A stretch of 64,000 bases of DNA from Corynebacterium urinipleomorphum (GCF_900155535.1 NZ_LT706965.1:181473-245472), one strand, 5' to 3'; counted from the stretch's first letter, positions 1-9,315 are shown. Made by a program: numbers and translations. The notes: generated by a model not told the origin, from the letters alone.

Positions 1-434
1 GGGTGGAAACGCGCCACGGCACCTACAGCGGAAAGATTGCGGCGGGGGCGCGACTGGATGAAGCTGGCAGGGCGTTCCCGCCGATCATTGGGCCCGCGCT
101 GGACGGCGAAGGATTCGCGCACGTGACCGACACGGACGGCGGGGAGTACGACAATGACGCGGAATTTGACCGTGCAGTCGGGCCGATGCAGTTCATCCCG
201 GAATCATGGGCCCGCTACGGGCGCGATGCCAACGGCGACGGGTACGCGGACCCGCAGCAGATCGATGATGCTGCGCTGGGTGCCGCGAACCTGCTGTGCT
301 CCGGCGGGCGCGACCTGGACACGCCGGAGGATTGGCGGGACGCGATCCTCGGATACAACCACTCCAACGACTATGTGATCCGTGTGCGCGATGCCGCCGC
401 GAACTATGCCGTTGGGCAGCCGGCGCATAGATAG
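1..434 (+). CDS. Lytic murein transglycosylase, C-terminal part (5' end outside window)
   Basis: This is the last 143 codons of a lytic transglycosylase of the SLT/MltB-like type, which cleaves peptidoglycan glycan strands outside the membrane. The first visible residues read VETRHGTYSG; this resembles the catalytic-glutamate motif (E-S/T-x-HG) of the family, so the window opens at the active site. GPMQFIPESWARYG and LLCSGGRDL follow, both typical of this fold, then the NDYV-type C-terminal helix. The GTG at position 3 is an internal codon, not a start. The stop is TAG at 432-434. The neighbouring order (transglycosylase, eno, ftsB-like, DUF501, ppx) is the same as in mycobacteria, where the gene is lpqU. 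Confidence 0.85.
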   Translation, partial: VETRHGTYSGKIAAGARLDEAGRAFPPIIGPALDGEGFAHVTDTDGGEYDNDAEFDRAVGPMQFIPESWARYGRDANGDGYADPQQIDDAALGAANLLCSGGRDLDTPEDWRDAILGYNHSNDYVIRVRDAAANYAVGQPAHR

Positions 435-608
435 ACGCATCGATAGAGTAGATCCCTCGCCGGACCTTGTCGGATTGGTGTAGCTGGAGTGATTTGGGGG
501 ATTGAAAGTGGTTAATTGTTTGATTGTTTTTGTTTGTTTTTGAATGGACCCTGACCATCGCGGTGATTTTCTGGAACAATTGAGGGCGTACAAGCCAACT
601 TCGATTAA

Positions 609-1898
<1,290 letters not shown>

Positions 1899-1956
1899 CG
1901 GCAATAGCGCGCCTCACGCACGCGGGTAGCGCGGCCACGTAGACTACACAGTCACT

Positions 1957-2556
1957 ATGGCCGCATCATCCGCACGAGGCGCACGGCGCAGCGACACCAG
2001 CCCCCAGCGCAACGGCACGTCCGGAGGCGCTGGGGGCTCACGTCGTCGACCCACGACGGTGCCCGTGGCTAGCCGCGATGCTGCACGCGCGGTGAAGAAG
2101 AAACGGCCGCGCACAGACATGCTCAAAGGAGACATCGTCGGCGTCGCGGTGCTCATCACCGCGGTCTTGATTGTCCTTGTGGCCATTGCCGTCCCGCTGC
2201 GCAACTACTACACGGGCAAGGCTGAAATCGCGCGCCTCAACGAGTCCATCGCAGCGAAGGAAGAGGAGAAGGCTCAGCTCCAGGAAGACCTCGAGCGTTA
2301 CAGCGATGCGGACTACGCCAAGCAGGAAGCCCGCCGCCGCCTCGGCATGATGGAGCCCGGCGAGACCGCATGGCGCATCATTGATCCCCGCATGCAAGGC
2401 ACGACCATCACCAGCGAGCACGCCGAAGACCCGGACGCAGACAAGCCGTGGAACCAGATCCTGTGGGACTCCCTGCGCGAGGTGCCCAAGGAAGAAGCAG
2501 AAGAGCAGGCGCCGGAGCCGGCCCAGCCTCCCGCTGAGACGCCCGAACAGCAGTAG
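1957..2556 (+). CDS. FtsB/DivIC-family septum formation initiator protein
   Basis: A small bitopic membrane protein of the divisome. A basic, presumably cytoplasmic N-terminus (about residues 1-50) is followed by one transmembrane helix (about 53-76, VAVLITAVLIVLVAIAV). Next come a short extracellular coiled coil (about 80-110, LNESIAAKEEEKAQLQEDL) and the family segment DYAKQEARRRLGMMEPGE. The C-terminal tail is Glu/Pro-rich. In E. coli, FtsB bridges FtsL and FtsQ; that role is inferred here from the fold. The gene sits between eno and the DUF501 gene, as in mycobacteria. TAGACT at 1940-1945 could be its -10, but it is 11 nt from the ATG, so a short leader is likely. Confidence 0.9.
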   Translation: MAASSARGARRSDTSPQRNGTSGGAGGSRRRPTTVPVASRDAARAVKKKRPRTDMLKGDIVGVAVLITAVLIVLVAIAVPLRNYYTGKAEIARLNESIAAKEEEKAQLQEDLERYSDADYAKQEARRRLGMMEPGETAWRIIDPRMQGTTITSEHAEDPDADKPWNQILWDSLREVPKEEAEEQAPEPAQPPAETPEQQ

Positions 2557-2572
2557 CGCGGCATGTGCGACA

Positions 2573-3130
2573 ATGAGCGTCATGCAGAAACCAACGGAGG
2601 AGCAGCTCGCGGTCGTCGAAAAGCAGCTTGGCCGCACCCCGCGCGGCGTGCTCGAGATCGCGTACACGACGCCTGACGGGCAACCAGCGGTCGTCACAAC
2701 GGCGCCCAAGCTTGACGACGGCACACCCTTCCCCACCCTCTATTACCTCACCGACCCCCGGCTGACCGCTGAAGCGTCCCGCCTGGAGGTCGCGCAGGTG
2801 ATGAAGTGGATGGAGTCCCGGCTGGGCACCGACACCGACCTGAAGGCCGATTACGAAGCCGCTCACCGCAACTACCTAGACAAGCGCAATTCCATCGAGG
2901 ACCTGGGCACCGATTTCTCCGGCGGCGGAATGCCCGACCGCGTGAAATGCCTCCACGTCCTGATCGCGTACGCGCTTGCCGAGGGGCCCGGTCGCGTCCG
3001 CTTGGGCACCGAAGCCGTCGCCTTGGCTGCCGAGCACGGCGACCTGCGCGGCACCGCGATTCCCGCCGACTGGCCGTCGCTCGCCGACCTGGGCATCACC
3101 CTCGCAGAAGCAGGGGAGGGGCTGGCATGA
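2573..3130 (+). CDS. DUF501 domain-containing protein
   Basis: A 185-residue conserved actinobacterial protein of the DUF501 family, with no established function. The family's hallmark stretches are present: QLGRTPRGVLEIA near the N-terminus, PTLYYLTDPRLTAEASRLE in the middle, and the C-terminal GMPDRVKCLHVLIAYAL. The start is ATG 2573 or the in-frame ATG 2582, which lies 7 nt after GACAAT and could be a leaderless start. The stop (TGA 3128-3130) overlaps the start of the downstream exopolyphosphatase gene, so the two are translationally coupled. The long upstream extension of the open frame reads through the ftsB-like gene and is not real. Confidence 0.92.
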   Translation: MSVMQKPTEEQLAVVEKQLGRTPRGVLEIAYTTPDGQPAVVTTAPKLDDGTPFPTLYYLTDPRLTAEASRLEVAQVMKWMESRLGTDTDLKADYEAAHRNYLDKRNSIEDLGTDFSGGGMPDRVKCLHVLIAYALAEGPGRVRLGTEAVALAAEHGDLRGTAIPADWPSLADLGITLAEAGEGLA

Positions 3131-4068
3131 CCCGTGTGGCAGCCGTCGACTGCGGCACCAACTCCATCCGTCTCCTCATCCACGACTCTTCAGCCGGCGA
3201 GATCTGCCGCGAGATGACCATCGTCCGTCTGGGCGAGGGCGTCGATGCGACCGGCCGGTTCCACCCCGACGCCATCACCCGCACCCGCGACGCCTTAGCC
3301 ACATTTGTGGAGCGCATGTCGTCCGAGGGCGTCGAAGCCGTCCGCATGGTGGCCACGTCCGCGACGCGCGACGCCGCCAACCGCGACGACTTCTTCGACA
3401 TGACCCGGGAGCTCCTGGGCCGCATCCAGCCCGGTGCTGTCGCCGAAGTCATTTCCGGCGAGGAGGAAGCTGCTCTGTCGTTCCGCGGCGCCACCACGGA
3501 TCTTGATACCGCCCGCGGCCCCTTCTGCGTCATTGACCTCGGCGGCGGTTCCACCGAGTTCATCGTCGGCACTGGGGCTGACATTCTCGGCGCTCATTCC
3601 ACCCAGATGGGCTGCGTGCGGATCACAGAGCGCTTCATGCGCACCGATCCGCCGACGGAAAAGGAGACCGCTGCCGCCCGCGACTACATCGACGCGCAGA
3701 TCGCTACGGCGATAGGAACTGTTCCCCTCGGCCAAGCCGCGACCTTCGTCGGCTGCGCCGGAACGTTCACCACGCTGAGCGCACTCGCGCAAGGGTTGGA
3801 GTCCTACGATCCGGAGGCCATCCACTGCTCCGAGATCACCTTCGACGACATGCGCGACGTGACGGCGACCTTGCGCGCCCAAACCGCCGCCCAGCGTCTC
3901 GAGAACCCTGTCATGCATGCTGGGCGTGCCGACGTCATCGGCTCCGGCGCCGCCGTCGTCGAACAGCTCATGGCCGCCATCGAGCGGGAAACCTCTGGCA
4001 CTGTCTCGTCGTTCGTCATCAGCGAGAAGGACATTCTCGATGGAATCGTCGCCGGCTTGCTCGACTAG
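3127..4068 (+). CDS. ppx: Exopolyphosphatase, Ppx/GppA family
   Basis: A 313-residue member of the Ppx/GppA phosphatase family (ASKHA fold), which removes terminal phosphates from inorganic polyphosphate or from pppGpp. Nucleotide-phosphate motifs are clear: AAVDCGTNSIRLL at the N-terminus (phosphate-1), VISGEEEAALSF, FCVIDLGGGSTEF (phosphate-2) and VGCAGTFTTL. The short length (no C-terminal HD domain) matches the Rv1026/Ppx2 type of actinobacteria. ATG 3127 overlaps the DUF501 stop by 4 bp (ATGA). The stop is at 4066-4068, 15 bp before the convergent 82-residue gene. Confidence 0.95.
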   Translation: MTRVAAVDCGTNSIRLLIHDSSAGEICREMTIVRLGEGVDATGRFHPDAITRTRDALATFVERMSSEGVEAVRMVATSATRDAANRDDFFDMTRELLGRIQPGAVAEVISGEEEAALSFRGATTDLDTARGPFCVIDLGGGSTEFIVGTGADILGAHSTQMGCVRITERFMRTDPPTEKETAAARDYIDAQIATAIGTVPLGQAATFVGCAGTFTTLSALAQGLESYDPEAIHCSEITFDDMRDVTATLRAQTAAQRLENPVMHAGRADVIGSGAAVVEQLMAAIERETSGTVSSFVISEKDILDGIVAGLLD

Positions 4069-4083
4069 CGATCGACTTTCGCC

Positions 4084-4332
4084 TTAGTCCTCGTCGGGCT
4101 CGTAAATCTCGTGGTCGCTCTTGCGCACGTTCTTGATCTCGCGCATCCGCGGATCCGGGTCGAGCTGGTTCGCGATCGTTTTGCGCGTTGAGCGGATTAC
4201 CTGCTGGGTGAGAGGGGAGTTGACCACCTTCTGCGTAGTGTCCACGATCTGGTGGTAGCGCTTGCGGCCCGCCTTCGTGCCCATCACGTATCCGGCTGCT
4301 GCTCCAACCGCCAGCTGGGTTAAGCGTCCCAT
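4084..4332 (-). CDS. Small conserved hypothetical protein (YtxH-like)
   Basis: An 82-residue basic protein with a short N-terminal hydrophobic/glycine stretch (TQLAVGAAAGYVMGT) followed by KAGRKRYHQI and a charged tail. This pattern resembles YtxH-like small proteins common in actinobacteria. I cannot assign a function. The start is ATG 4332 with GGAGGCG upstream at 4341-4347, 8 nt away. The gene is convergent with ppx. Confidence 0.75.
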   Translation of the reverse strand: MGRLTQLAVGAAAGYVMGTKAGRKRYHQIVDTTQKVVNSPLTQQVIRSTRKTIANQLDPDPRMREIKNVRKSDHEIYEPDED

Positions 4333-4438
4333 GGTGTTGCGCCTCCTTGTCGAGCTCCGTGCCAGTACCTTTTCACCTTAGCGAACCCGCCTGTCCGCGG
4401 TCACACGGGTGGATTGCCGGGTGCTCGCACCCCGCAGT

Positions 4439-4444
4439 TATACT
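4439..4444 (+). promoter_or_regulatory. Putative -10 element for the CAU tRNA
   Basis: TATACT, a near-consensus -10, lies about 58 bp before the tRNA; TTGCCG at 4414-4419 could be the -35 with a 19-bp spacer. Confidence 0.45.
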
Positions 4445-4501
4445 TTGACAACGCGTCCGGTCACCACTCGGCAACCCCAGTGGCCACCGCGGACGCAGCG
4501 A

Positions 4502-4575
4502 GGGGCTATAGCTCAGTCGGTTAGAGCCGCGGACTCATAATCCGTTGGTCGCGGGTTCGAGCCCCGCTGGCCCCA
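4502..4575 (+). tRNA. tRNA with CAU anticodon (elongator Met, or Ile2 after lysidine modification)
   Basis: A 74-nt cloverleaf. The acceptor stem is GGGGCTA/TGGCCCC, the D-arm GCTC..GAGC, the anticodon stem GCGGA/TCCGT around loop CTCATAA, and the T-arm GCGGG TTCGAGC CCCGC. The discriminator is A4575 and no CCA is encoded. CAU can read Met codons, or AUA after lysidine modification. The variable loop TGGTC and the CTATAGCTCAG 5' part look more like Ile-type tRNAs, so the isoacceptor is left open. Confidence 0.9.
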
Positions 4576-4730
4576 CAATTCTTTTCTGGGACACGCCGTG
4601 CGCGATGTTCTTTTGCTCGCTCGGACAGGAAGAGCAACTCGCAGCTCTGCACCCGCCGCGACTGCTTTTTGACTACACACTTCGATACTGCAGGCTACAT
4701 TTCGCTATCCTGCACTGGGTGCAAACATAC

Positions 4731-4772
4731 AAAACGCCCCCCAACCAGCGTCTTTACTGGTCAGGGGGCGTA
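4731..4772 (-). terminator. Rho-independent terminator of tRNA-Asn
   Basis: Outer stem ACGCCCCC/GGGGGCGT with an inner CCAG/CTGG stem. On the minus strand it is followed by TTTT, 10-50 bp beyond the tRNA-Asn 3' end. Confidence 0.8.
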
Positions 4773-4781
4773 ATCCAACTG

Positions 4782-4854
4782 CTCCTCCAACTGGGCTCGA
4801 ACCAGTGACCCTTCGATTAACAGTCGAATGCTCTGCCAACTGAGCTATGGAGGA
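4782..4854 (-). tRNA. tRNA-Asn (GUU)
   Basis: A 73-nt cloverleaf on the minus strand: acceptor TCCTCCA/TGGAGGA, D-arm GCTCAGTTGGCAGAGC, anticodon stem TTCGA/TCGAA around loop CTGTTAA (anticodon GTT), T-arm CTGG TTCGAGC CCAG, discriminator G. CCA is not encoded. Its terminator follows at 4731-4772. Confidence 0.95.
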
Positions 4855-4998
4855 ATATTTAGTGTTGCTTCCTTGCTCGGTGCAACGAAATGTAACCATA
4901 GCGTGTTACCAACGAGAACCAAAAATCGTATGGTCAAAGCCTGTTTTTGGATTGGCTGTTGGAGGCATTTATCGGCAATGTGGGATGACTTGAGAGCT

Positions 4999-6687
4999 CT
5001 ACACGTCGTAGCTCATCGGCGATCCGGGTCCGAGCGGGATGCCCAGGAAGTACCAGACGAGGAAGAACAGGAACCAGCCGACGCACATTGCCACGGAGTA
5101 GGGGAGGGCAAGCGACATGAGCGTGCCAACGCCGGCCTTCTTGTAGTACTTCTGCAGGAAGGTCAGGGCGACGGCGAAATAGGGGGACATCGGGGTAATG
5201 ATGTTCGAGGGGGAATCGCCGATGCGGTAGAGCATCTGGGTGACTTCGGGGGCGATGCCGACGTACATCATCATCGGCACCACGACGGGCGCCATGAGCG
5301 CCCACTGGGCGGAGCCGGAGGTGATGAACAGGTTGATCAGGGCGACCATGAGCACGAACGCGGCGAAGAGTAGGACGTTCGGCAGGTCCCAAGCCTGGAG
5401 GAGCTCGGAGCCGCGGATGGCGGTCCAGGAGCCCAGGTTGGACCACTGGAACCAGGCGAGGAACTGCGCGACGGCGAAGAAGAGCACGAGCATGGGCAGG
5501 AGGGTCTCAAGGCCCTTGGCCATGAACCCGGGGATGTCGGACGGGCTCTTCACGGTGCCGACGATGACACCGTAGACCAGGCCGGTGAGGAAGAACGCCA
5601 GGGCGATCGGGACAGCGATGGCCTGGATCAGCGGGGACTGCATGAAGCCTTCCTCCGGGCATGCGAACGGCGAGGCGGGGATGAACAGCAGGGCGAAGTA
5701 TGCCGCGAAGAACGCCAGCAGAGCGAGGCCGGCCCACAGCAGGCCCTTCTTCTCCAGCGGGGAGAGCTCGAGGTCGTCCTGGGACGCACCTTCGGAGGCG
5801 TTAGAGCCGTCAGTCCCTTCAGGGCCCCCATCGGAGTCGGAGGTCACCGCGTCACCGTCAGCATCGTCGTTTTCCGTGGCATTGGAGGGGTCGTCGAATT
5901 CGAGTTCGGAGGCGTCGATGTGGTCTTCGTCGATAAGTTGCTGTGCCTTCTTATCCACGTAGAACTCGGTGACGGCGGTGATGATCAGTGAGAGCACCAC
6001 GGCGGACGGGATGACGAAGAAGATGTTGGCGAGGGGGGAGACGACGTAATTCTCGTCGACAAGCTGGGCGGCGGAGGTGGAGATGCCGGCGAGGAGCAGG
6101 TCCGTGATGTTGAGGATCAGCGACGCGTTGAAGCCGGCGGAGGACGCCGCGAACGCGACCATCGCGCCAACGATCGGGGAGCGGCCCACGGCGTAGAACG
6201 CCATCGCGCCCAGCGGAATGATGATCACGTAGATCGCGTCGGATGCGACGGAACCCGTCACGCCCGCCAGCGCGACCATGAAGGTGAGCATCTTCGGGCT
6301 GACGCGCACCACCATGCGGCGCACCAGCGCGGACAGCAGACCGGCTTGCTCCGCGACGGACACGCCGAGCATCACCGCCAGGATCACGCCCAGCGGCGGG
6401 AACGCGATGAAATTCTCCACCGCGTCGGACACCATCCGCGAGAGATTCTCTGCGGTAAGCAGGTTCTCCACGCGGATTTCCTCGCCCGACGAGGGGTCGA
6501 CGGCGCTCAGGCCCGCGCGGCTAGCCAGCCACGACGACACCGCCACCACGCCAGACAGGATCACGAACAGCCAGAACGGGTCCGGCAGCTTGTTACCGAT
6601 CTTCTCAATCCACCCGAGGAACCCCGACGATTCATTCGGGTCCTGTGTGGTCTCGTCCTTGCGCTGTGTTGTCGTGGAGGCGCTCAT
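4999..6687 (-). CDS. AbgT family transporter
   Basis: A 562-residue polytopic membrane protein of the AbgT family. Members take up p-aminobenzoyl-glutamate or export p-aminobenzoate and sulfonamides; substrate and direction here are unknown. Family features are the N-terminal GWIEKIGNKLPDPFWLF, the segments DAIYVIIIPLGAMAF and SSAGFNASLILNITD, and the C-terminal SGSAQWALMAPVVVPM and GDSPSNIITPMSPYF. About residues 253-312 form an acidic, Ser/Gly-rich loop that looks like an insertion. The ATG at 6687 lies 7 nt after a TAAGCT -10. A copy of the window's repeat (10 of 11 bases) lies at 5928-5937 in the LID codons at the start of that loop. Confidence 0.93.
   Translation of the reverse strand: MSASTTTQRKDETTQDPNESSGFLGWIEKIGNKLPDPFWLFVILSGVVAVSSWLASRAGLSAVDPSSGEEIRVENLLTAENLSRMVSDAVENFIAFPPLGVILAVMLGVSVAEQAGLLSALVRRMVVRVSPKMLTFMVALAGVTGSVASDAIYVIIIPLGAMAFYAVGRSPIVGAMVAFAASSAGFNASLILNITDLLLAGISTSAAQLVDENYVVSPLANIFFVIPSAVVLSLIITAVTEFYVDKKAQQLIDEDHIDASELEFDDPSNATENDDADGDAVTSDSDGGPEGTDGSNASEGASQDDLELSPLEKKGLLWAGLALLAFFAAYFALLFIPASPFACPEEGFMQSPLIQAIAVPIALAFFLTGLVYGVIVGTVKSPSDIPGFMAKGLETLLPMLVLFFAVAQFLAWFQWSNLGSWTAIRGSELLQAWDLPNVLLFAAFVLMVALINLFITSGSAQWALMAPVVVPMMMYVGIAPEVTQMLYRIGDSPSNIITPMSPYFAVALTFLQKYYKKAGVGTLMSLALPYSVAMCVGWFLFFLVWYFLGIPLGPGSPMSYDV
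5928..5937 (-). repeat. 10-of-11 match to GCTTATCGACG
   Basis: The minus strand reads ACTTATCGACG, one mismatch from the window's 11-mer. It encodes Leu-Ile-Asp in the AbgT gene. Confidence 0.6.
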
Positions 6688-6694
6688 GGGCGGC

Positions 6695-6700
6695 AGCTTA
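6695..6700 (-). promoter_or_regulatory. -10 element of the AbgT gene
   Basis: TAAGCT on the minus strand, 7 nt before ATG 6687; a leaderless transcript is predicted. Confidence 0.6.
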
Positions 6701-6744
6701 CAGAAGCGGCGGGAACAATTTCGGCAGACCAGCCACGGGGCACC

Positions 6745-6755
6745 GCTTATCGACG
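6745..6755 (+). repeat. 11-mer GCTTATCGACG
   Basis: Exact copy between the divergent AbgT and secreted-protein genes. Its last base abuts the -10 hexamer at 6756-6761. Confidence 0.85.
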
Positions 6756-6761
6756 TAACCT
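6756..6761 (+). promoter_or_regulatory. -10 element of the 6768 gene
   Basis: TAACCT, 6 nt before ATG 6768. The 11-mer repeat occupies the spacer just upstream. Confidence 0.6.
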
Positions 6762-6767
6762 TTCCCC

Positions 6768-7454
6768 ATGAAACCCACTTTCCCCTTCCGCCCCCGATCC
6801 GTCTCCGCCCTGGCTATTTGCTTGGCCTCCACGGCCGCCGTTCTGCCCGCCGCTCCCGTTGACGCTGCCGAGGACACCGCGGGCGCCGCCGGTGCCGAGA
6901 CCAACACGTGCTCCATCCGCTACACCGCCGAGGAGATTCCTGCGATCGCCGCCGAAGAGCTGTGGACGGCGCACTACGAGGACGATTCTTGGCGCGTCGT
7001 TCTCAAGGCGTACAACGCGAAGAAAGCCGAGCTTGCCGGGAAGCTGAAGCGCGGGGAGAACACCGCGGACCTAGTCGGCGTTCTGCCGCTGAAGGAACAG
7101 GGGGAGACTGCTACTGCTTCCTCCGTGTTCCGGAACATCTTCGACGAGACAAGTTCTCTCACTCCCGAACGCACCGGCCATGTGCCGTACGGTGCGCTGG
7201 CGTTCATGTACAACGCGGACGACTGGCGTACCCAGGTCGCCAGCGCTGGTTGCCCCGCCGAGCGTCCCGCACCGCCGAAGGAGACCCGCGCGGTCACCGT
7301 TCCCGAAGGTTCCGCCGTCGCACCGAAGGAGTGGCAGGGCGCGCTGATCGGTCTGCTCGCATTGCTGGGCATCATCGCCGCCGGCACAGCGCTCGTGCCG
7401 CAACTGGCGCAGCTCCAGCTCCCGCAGCTCCCTCCGCTCCCGTTCTTCGGCTAG
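6768..7454 (+). CDS. Secreted or surface protein of unknown function with C-terminal membrane anchor
   Basis: A 228-residue protein I do not recognise. It has an N-terminal signal peptide (basic KPTFPFRPR, then ALAICLASTAAVLPAA, probable cleavage after VDA at about residue 33). A mature region of about 150 residues carries two cysteines (TNTCSIRY and SAGCPAE) that could pair, and the helical stretch VLKAYNAKKAELAGKLK. A C-terminal hydrophobic segment (about 190-212, GALIGLLALLGIIAAGTALV) is followed by a Leu/Pro/Gln tail. This suggests an extracellular domain held by a C-terminal anchor. ATG 6768 follows TAACCT by 6 nt, so translation is probably leaderless. The serine hydrolase gene follows 24 bp downstream with its own -10. 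Confidence 0.75.
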   Translation: MKPTFPFRPRSVSALAICLASTAAVLPAAPVDAAEDTAGAAGAETNTCSIRYTAEEIPAIAAEELWTAHYEDDSWRVVLKAYNAKKAELAGKLKRGENTADLVGVLPLKEQGETATASSVFRNIFDETSSLTPERTGHVPYGALAFMYNADDWRTQVASAGCPAERPAPPKETRAVTVPEGSAVAPKEWQGALIGLLALLGIIAAGTALVPQLAQLQLPQLPPLPFFG

Positions 7455-7465
7455 CTCGAGGGCGC

Positions 7466-7471
7466 TAGGCT
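7466..7471 (+). promoter_or_regulatory. -10 element of the serine hydrolase gene
   Basis: TAGGCT, 7 nt before ATG 7479. Confidence 0.6.
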
Positions 7472-7478
7472 GGCGGGC

Positions 7479-8318
7479 ATGGAACTCGCCCCGCACCTTC
7501 GTGACTGGCCCGCCGACACCGTCGCCGCAGCCCTCATTACGCCGAGCGCAGCCGACGCGAGCAGCACATTCACCTTCGGCGACCAGGACCACGTCTTCGA
7601 GCTCGCCAGCGTGACCAAGCTGCTGTCCGCATACGCATTCCTCATGGCGGTGGAGGAGGGGGTCTTCGACCTGGACACCCCGTGCGGGCCGGAGGGCTCC
7701 ACGGTGCGGCACCTGCTGGCGCATGCGTCGGGCGTGGGATTCGACACCCGCGAACCCCAGAAACCCGTGGGGGAGCGCCGCATCTACTCGTCCGCCGGCT
7801 ACGAGATCCTAGCTGAGCACCTCGAAGCCGAGACCGGCATGACCTTCACCGACTACGCCGCGCAGGGGGTGTTCGAGCCCCTCGGTATGAGCTCGACCGA
7901 GATCTACGGTTCGGCGGGGCATGGGGGGAGGTCGAGCGTCGATAATTTGCTCTCCTTTGCGCGCGAGCTTCTCGCACCCACGTTGCTCGCGGAAACCACC
8001 GTGCGCGAGGCGTTCACTAACCAGTACAGCGATCTGCGCGGCATCGTGCCCGGCTACGGAATGCAGAAGCCGTGCCACTGGGGACTCGGGTTTGAAATCA
8101 AGGACAGCAAAGACCCCCACTGGACCGGCGACGGCATGCCCGCAGACACCGTCGGCCACTTCGGCATGGCCGGCACCTACCTGTGGCTCGTCCCCGCCTG
8201 GTCCGACTCGCCCGCCGCCGGTGCTGCCATGGTCGCGCTCACCGACCGCCAATTCGGCGACTGGGCCAAGCCCCTCTGGCACGACACCAATACCCGCATC
8301 TTCAGCGAGCTGGCTTAG
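7479..8318 (+). CDS. Beta-lactamase-family (class C-like) serine hydrolase
   Basis: A 279-residue member of the class C beta-lactamase/esterase superfamily without a signal peptide. The nucleophile motif SxxK is SVTK, inside FELASVTKLLSAYAF (about residues 46-49). The second motif, normally Y-x-N, reads YSS (IYSSAGYEI), so the asparagine is replaced by serine. A C-terminal GHFGMAGTYLWLVP occupies the place of the KTG/HxG strand. Known relatives include D-aminopeptidases, esterases and penicillin-binding-like enzymes; the substrate cannot be read from sequence. Nothing indicates true beta-lactam resistance. Confidence 0.85.
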   Translation: MELAPHLRDWPADTVAAALITPSAADASSTFTFGDQDHVFELASVTKLLSAYAFLMAVEEGVFDLDTPCGPEGSTVRHLLAHASGVGFDTREPQKPVGERRIYSSAGYEILAEHLEAETGMTFTDYAAQGVFEPLGMSSTEIYGSAGHGGRSSVDNLLSFARELLAPTLLAETTVREAFTNQYSDLRGIVPGYGMQKPCHWGLGFEIKDSKDPHWTGDGMPADTVGHFGMAGTYLWLVPAWSDSPAAGAAMVALTDRQFGDWAKPLWHDTNTRIFSELA

Positions 8319-8319
8319 C

Positions 8320-8325
8320 TACGAT
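8320..8325 (+). promoter_or_regulatory. -10 element of the TRIC-type channel gene
   Basis: TACGAT, 6 nt before GTG 8332. It overlaps the stop region of the upstream gene and decides the GTG start. Confidence 0.6.
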
Positions 8326-8331
8326 ACTTGC

Positions 8332-9276
8332 GTGTATTTCGGCGGAATTGACAACGCAGTAGGCCAAGCAATTGCCATCCTCGACCTGATCGGGGTGTTC
8401 CTCAACGCCATCATCGGCGGCACTGTCGCCCGGCGCATGAAATTCGACGCCGTCGGCTTCATGCTCATCGCCATCATTTCCGGCATGGCCGGCGGCATGA
8501 TGCGCGACGCGCTGATCGGCAACACCCCCGTCGCTGCGCTTGTGGACCCCTGGTATATCTCCATCGCCGTCCTCGGCGCCGCCGTCGCTTTCTTTGCCAA
8601 CCTCCACGGATATTTCTGGGAGCTCGCACGCTTCCACGGCGACATGATCATCCTCGGTGTCTGGTGCACCACCGGCACCGTCACTGCCATCGGCGCCGGC
8701 GTCGCGTGGCCCGGCTGCATCCTCATGGGCGTCCTCACCGCCACCGGCGGCATGGTCATCCGCGAAGTGCTCATCGGGCGCATCCCCCGCATCCTCAACG
8801 ACCAGCAAATGTACGTCGTGCCCGCCATAGCCGGCTCCATCACCGCCATGGTCCTCTACAACGCCGGGTACCCCACTGCGGCCATTGCTGCCGCGCCGTT
8901 CGTCGCCTTCATCCTCGGCACCGCCGCCTACTGGGCCGGCTGGTACGTCCCCGTCACCATGGACAACGCCCCCATGAACACCTGGGCACGCTACGCGCTC
9001 GGACGCATGGCCAAACTCGAGCCCGCCGCTTTTCGACGTTGGCGCCACACCAAATCCTCCCACCCCACCGAAGATCCGCTTGCCGACGACGGCATGATGC
9101 CCACCAAAGGCGAAGTCCGCCACGCTCTCCGCGGCGGCGTCAGCCCACTCCGTGGCCCCGGCCCCGAACTCAAACCCGCCACCCCCGACGAATTTCTGGG
9201 CGCCCTTTACCGCGTCTACGTCCACCCCGACGGCGATGACTCCGAAGACGGGTGGGCCCGCCGCCGCGAGCCGTAG
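8332..9276 (+). CDS. Trimeric intracellular cation channel family (UPF0126) membrane protein
   Basis: A 314-residue protein. About the first 205 residues are the two-repeat UPF0126/TRIC fold. Each repeat has the glycine-rich Arg motif: GGMMRDALIG in the first and GGMVIREVLIGRIP in the second. Roughly seven membrane helices are visible. Prokaryotic TRIC proteins are potassium-permeable channels; that role is inferred from the family. About 100 extra hydrophilic residues follow the channel domain (TKSSHPTEDPLADD onwards), longer than usual. The start GTG 8332 is chosen because TACGAT lies 6 nt upstream; the longer open frame overlaps the hydrolase gene. The stop codon lies in a 29-bp tandem duplication. 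Confidence 0.88.
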   Translation: MYFGGIDNAVGQAIAILDLIGVFLNAIIGGTVARRMKFDAVGFMLIAIISGMAGGMMRDALIGNTPVAALVDPWYISIAVLGAAVAFFANLHGYFWELARFHGDMIILGVWCTTGTVTAIGAGVAWPGCILMGVLTATGGMVIREVLIGRIPRILNDQQMYVVPAIAGSITAMVLYNAGYPTAAIAAAPFVAFILGTAAYWAGWYVPVTMDNAPMNTWARYALGRMAKLEPAAFRRWRHTKSSHPTEDPLADDGMMPTKGEVRHALRGGVSPLRGPGPELKPATPDEFLGALYRVYVHPDGDDSEDGWARRREP

Positions 9277-9315
9277 CCTTCCCCGGTACCCGCCGCGAGC
9301 CGTAGCCTTCCCCGG
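9261..9315 (+). repeat. Two-copy tandem repeat, 29-bp period, covering the channel gene's stop codon
   Basis: 26 identical bases at 9261-9286 and 9290-9315, each copy including the TAG stop. A recent slippage duplication is likely. Confidence 0.85.
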
